NCBI RefSeq assembly: GCF_947498515.1
Contig: NZ_CANMKO010000014.1
Location: forward strand, 26,848-90,847
DNA length: 64,000 nt
DNA from: an uncultured Pelagimonas sp.
Lineage (GTDB): Bacteria > Pseudomonadota > Alphaproteobacteria > Rhodobacterales > Rhodobacteraceae
Direction: 5' to 3'
Position numbers and translations under genes: made by a program. Position 1 is the first letter of the stretch; every line of letters begins with the position of its first letter. Of the stretch, positions 63,931 through 64,000 are shown piece by piece. The notes below the pieces were generated by a model. It saw only the letters and a list, made by a program, of their open reading frames with translations, had not been told where the DNA came from and made no database searches.

Positions 63931-64000
63931 GCTCCGTTCGTCTATCGGTTAGGACGCCAGGTTTTCAACCTGGAAAGACGAGTTCGATTCTCGTACGGAG
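63931..64000 (+). tRNA. tRNA-Glu (anticodon TTC), cut by window end
   Basis: The first 70 bases of a second tRNA-Glu gene, identical to the first copy; the last acceptor base and CCA lie beyond the window. A flanking AAACGGC before each gene is also shared, so the duplication includes a short leader. The 49 bases between the two genes show no other feature. Confidence 0.92.

Overview
The window looks like a chromosomal segment of a marine alphaproteobacterium of the Rhodobacterales (Roseobacter group). This is inferred from the protein types: TRAP and tripartite tricarboxylate transporters, FCD-type GntR regulators, RTX proteins, and a hom - glpX - recJ - tRNA-Glu block at the right end. Gene-dense blocks alternate with decayed stretches full of broken transposases and pseudogenes, so the left 55 kb reads as accessory DNA and the right 9 kb (about 55.3-64 kb) as core genome.

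Layout. 0-3.8 kb: an exported hypothetical protein, then a minus-strand group of an HD-phosphohydrolase/LuxR fusion, an SRPBCC protein and an EthD-like protein. 3.8-5.8 kb: decayed DNA with a metallophosphoesterase pseudogene. 5.85-10.4 kb: a two-gene SbcD-like nuclease / YhaN-like ATPase unit. 10.7-12.3 kb: an IS3 fragment abutting a broken IS110 transposase. 12.3-24 kb: a catabolic unit. A divergent GntR regulator faces a plus-strand run encoding an FAH-family enzyme, an extradiol-dioxygenase-like VOC protein, an FMN reductase-like protein, an alpha/beta hydrolase, an Ldh-family dehydrogenase, TctB/TctA/TctC transport, a YciI-like protein, an aldehyde dehydrogenase and a class III CoA-transferase. 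A decayed phenol-2-monooxygenase-type gene lies just beyond, which points to an aromatic or ring-cleavage substrate. 25.4-37 kb: a broken IS3 element, a small membrane protein, a 1081-residue RTX protein, IS5 and IS110 remnants, and an orphan hybrid histidine kinase.

37.2-51.8 kb: a hydroxyproline utilisation locus, almost all on the minus strand. An amino-acid ABC transporter and a TRAP transporter take up substrate. A 4-hydroxyproline 2-epimerase (Cys/Cys), a D-amino-acid dehydrogenase, a DapA-family deaminase and a ketoglutarate-semialdehyde dehydrogenase together would carry trans-4-hydroxy-L-proline to 2-oxoglutarate. A proline-racemase homologue with a Ser/Thr catalytic pair and an enolase-superfamily enzyme probably serve 3-hydroxyprolines. 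The expected Pyr2C (delta1-pyrroline-2-carboxylate) reductase of that branch is a pseudogene here. The regulator and two promoter regions share an operator-like site, TTG-N4-CAA.

52-55 kb: a truncated XRE regulator interrupted by a well-bounded 1.28 kb IS3 element, then decayed DNA. 55.3-64 kb: TetR regulator, small lipoprotein, homoserine dehydrogenase, a membrane-anchored RTX-like protein preceded by a G8 tract, a ceramidase-like membrane protein, a hypothetical protein, GlpX, RecJ and two nearly adjacent tRNA-Glu(TTC) genes, the last cut by the window end. I saw no CRISPR array, rRNA or intact transposase.
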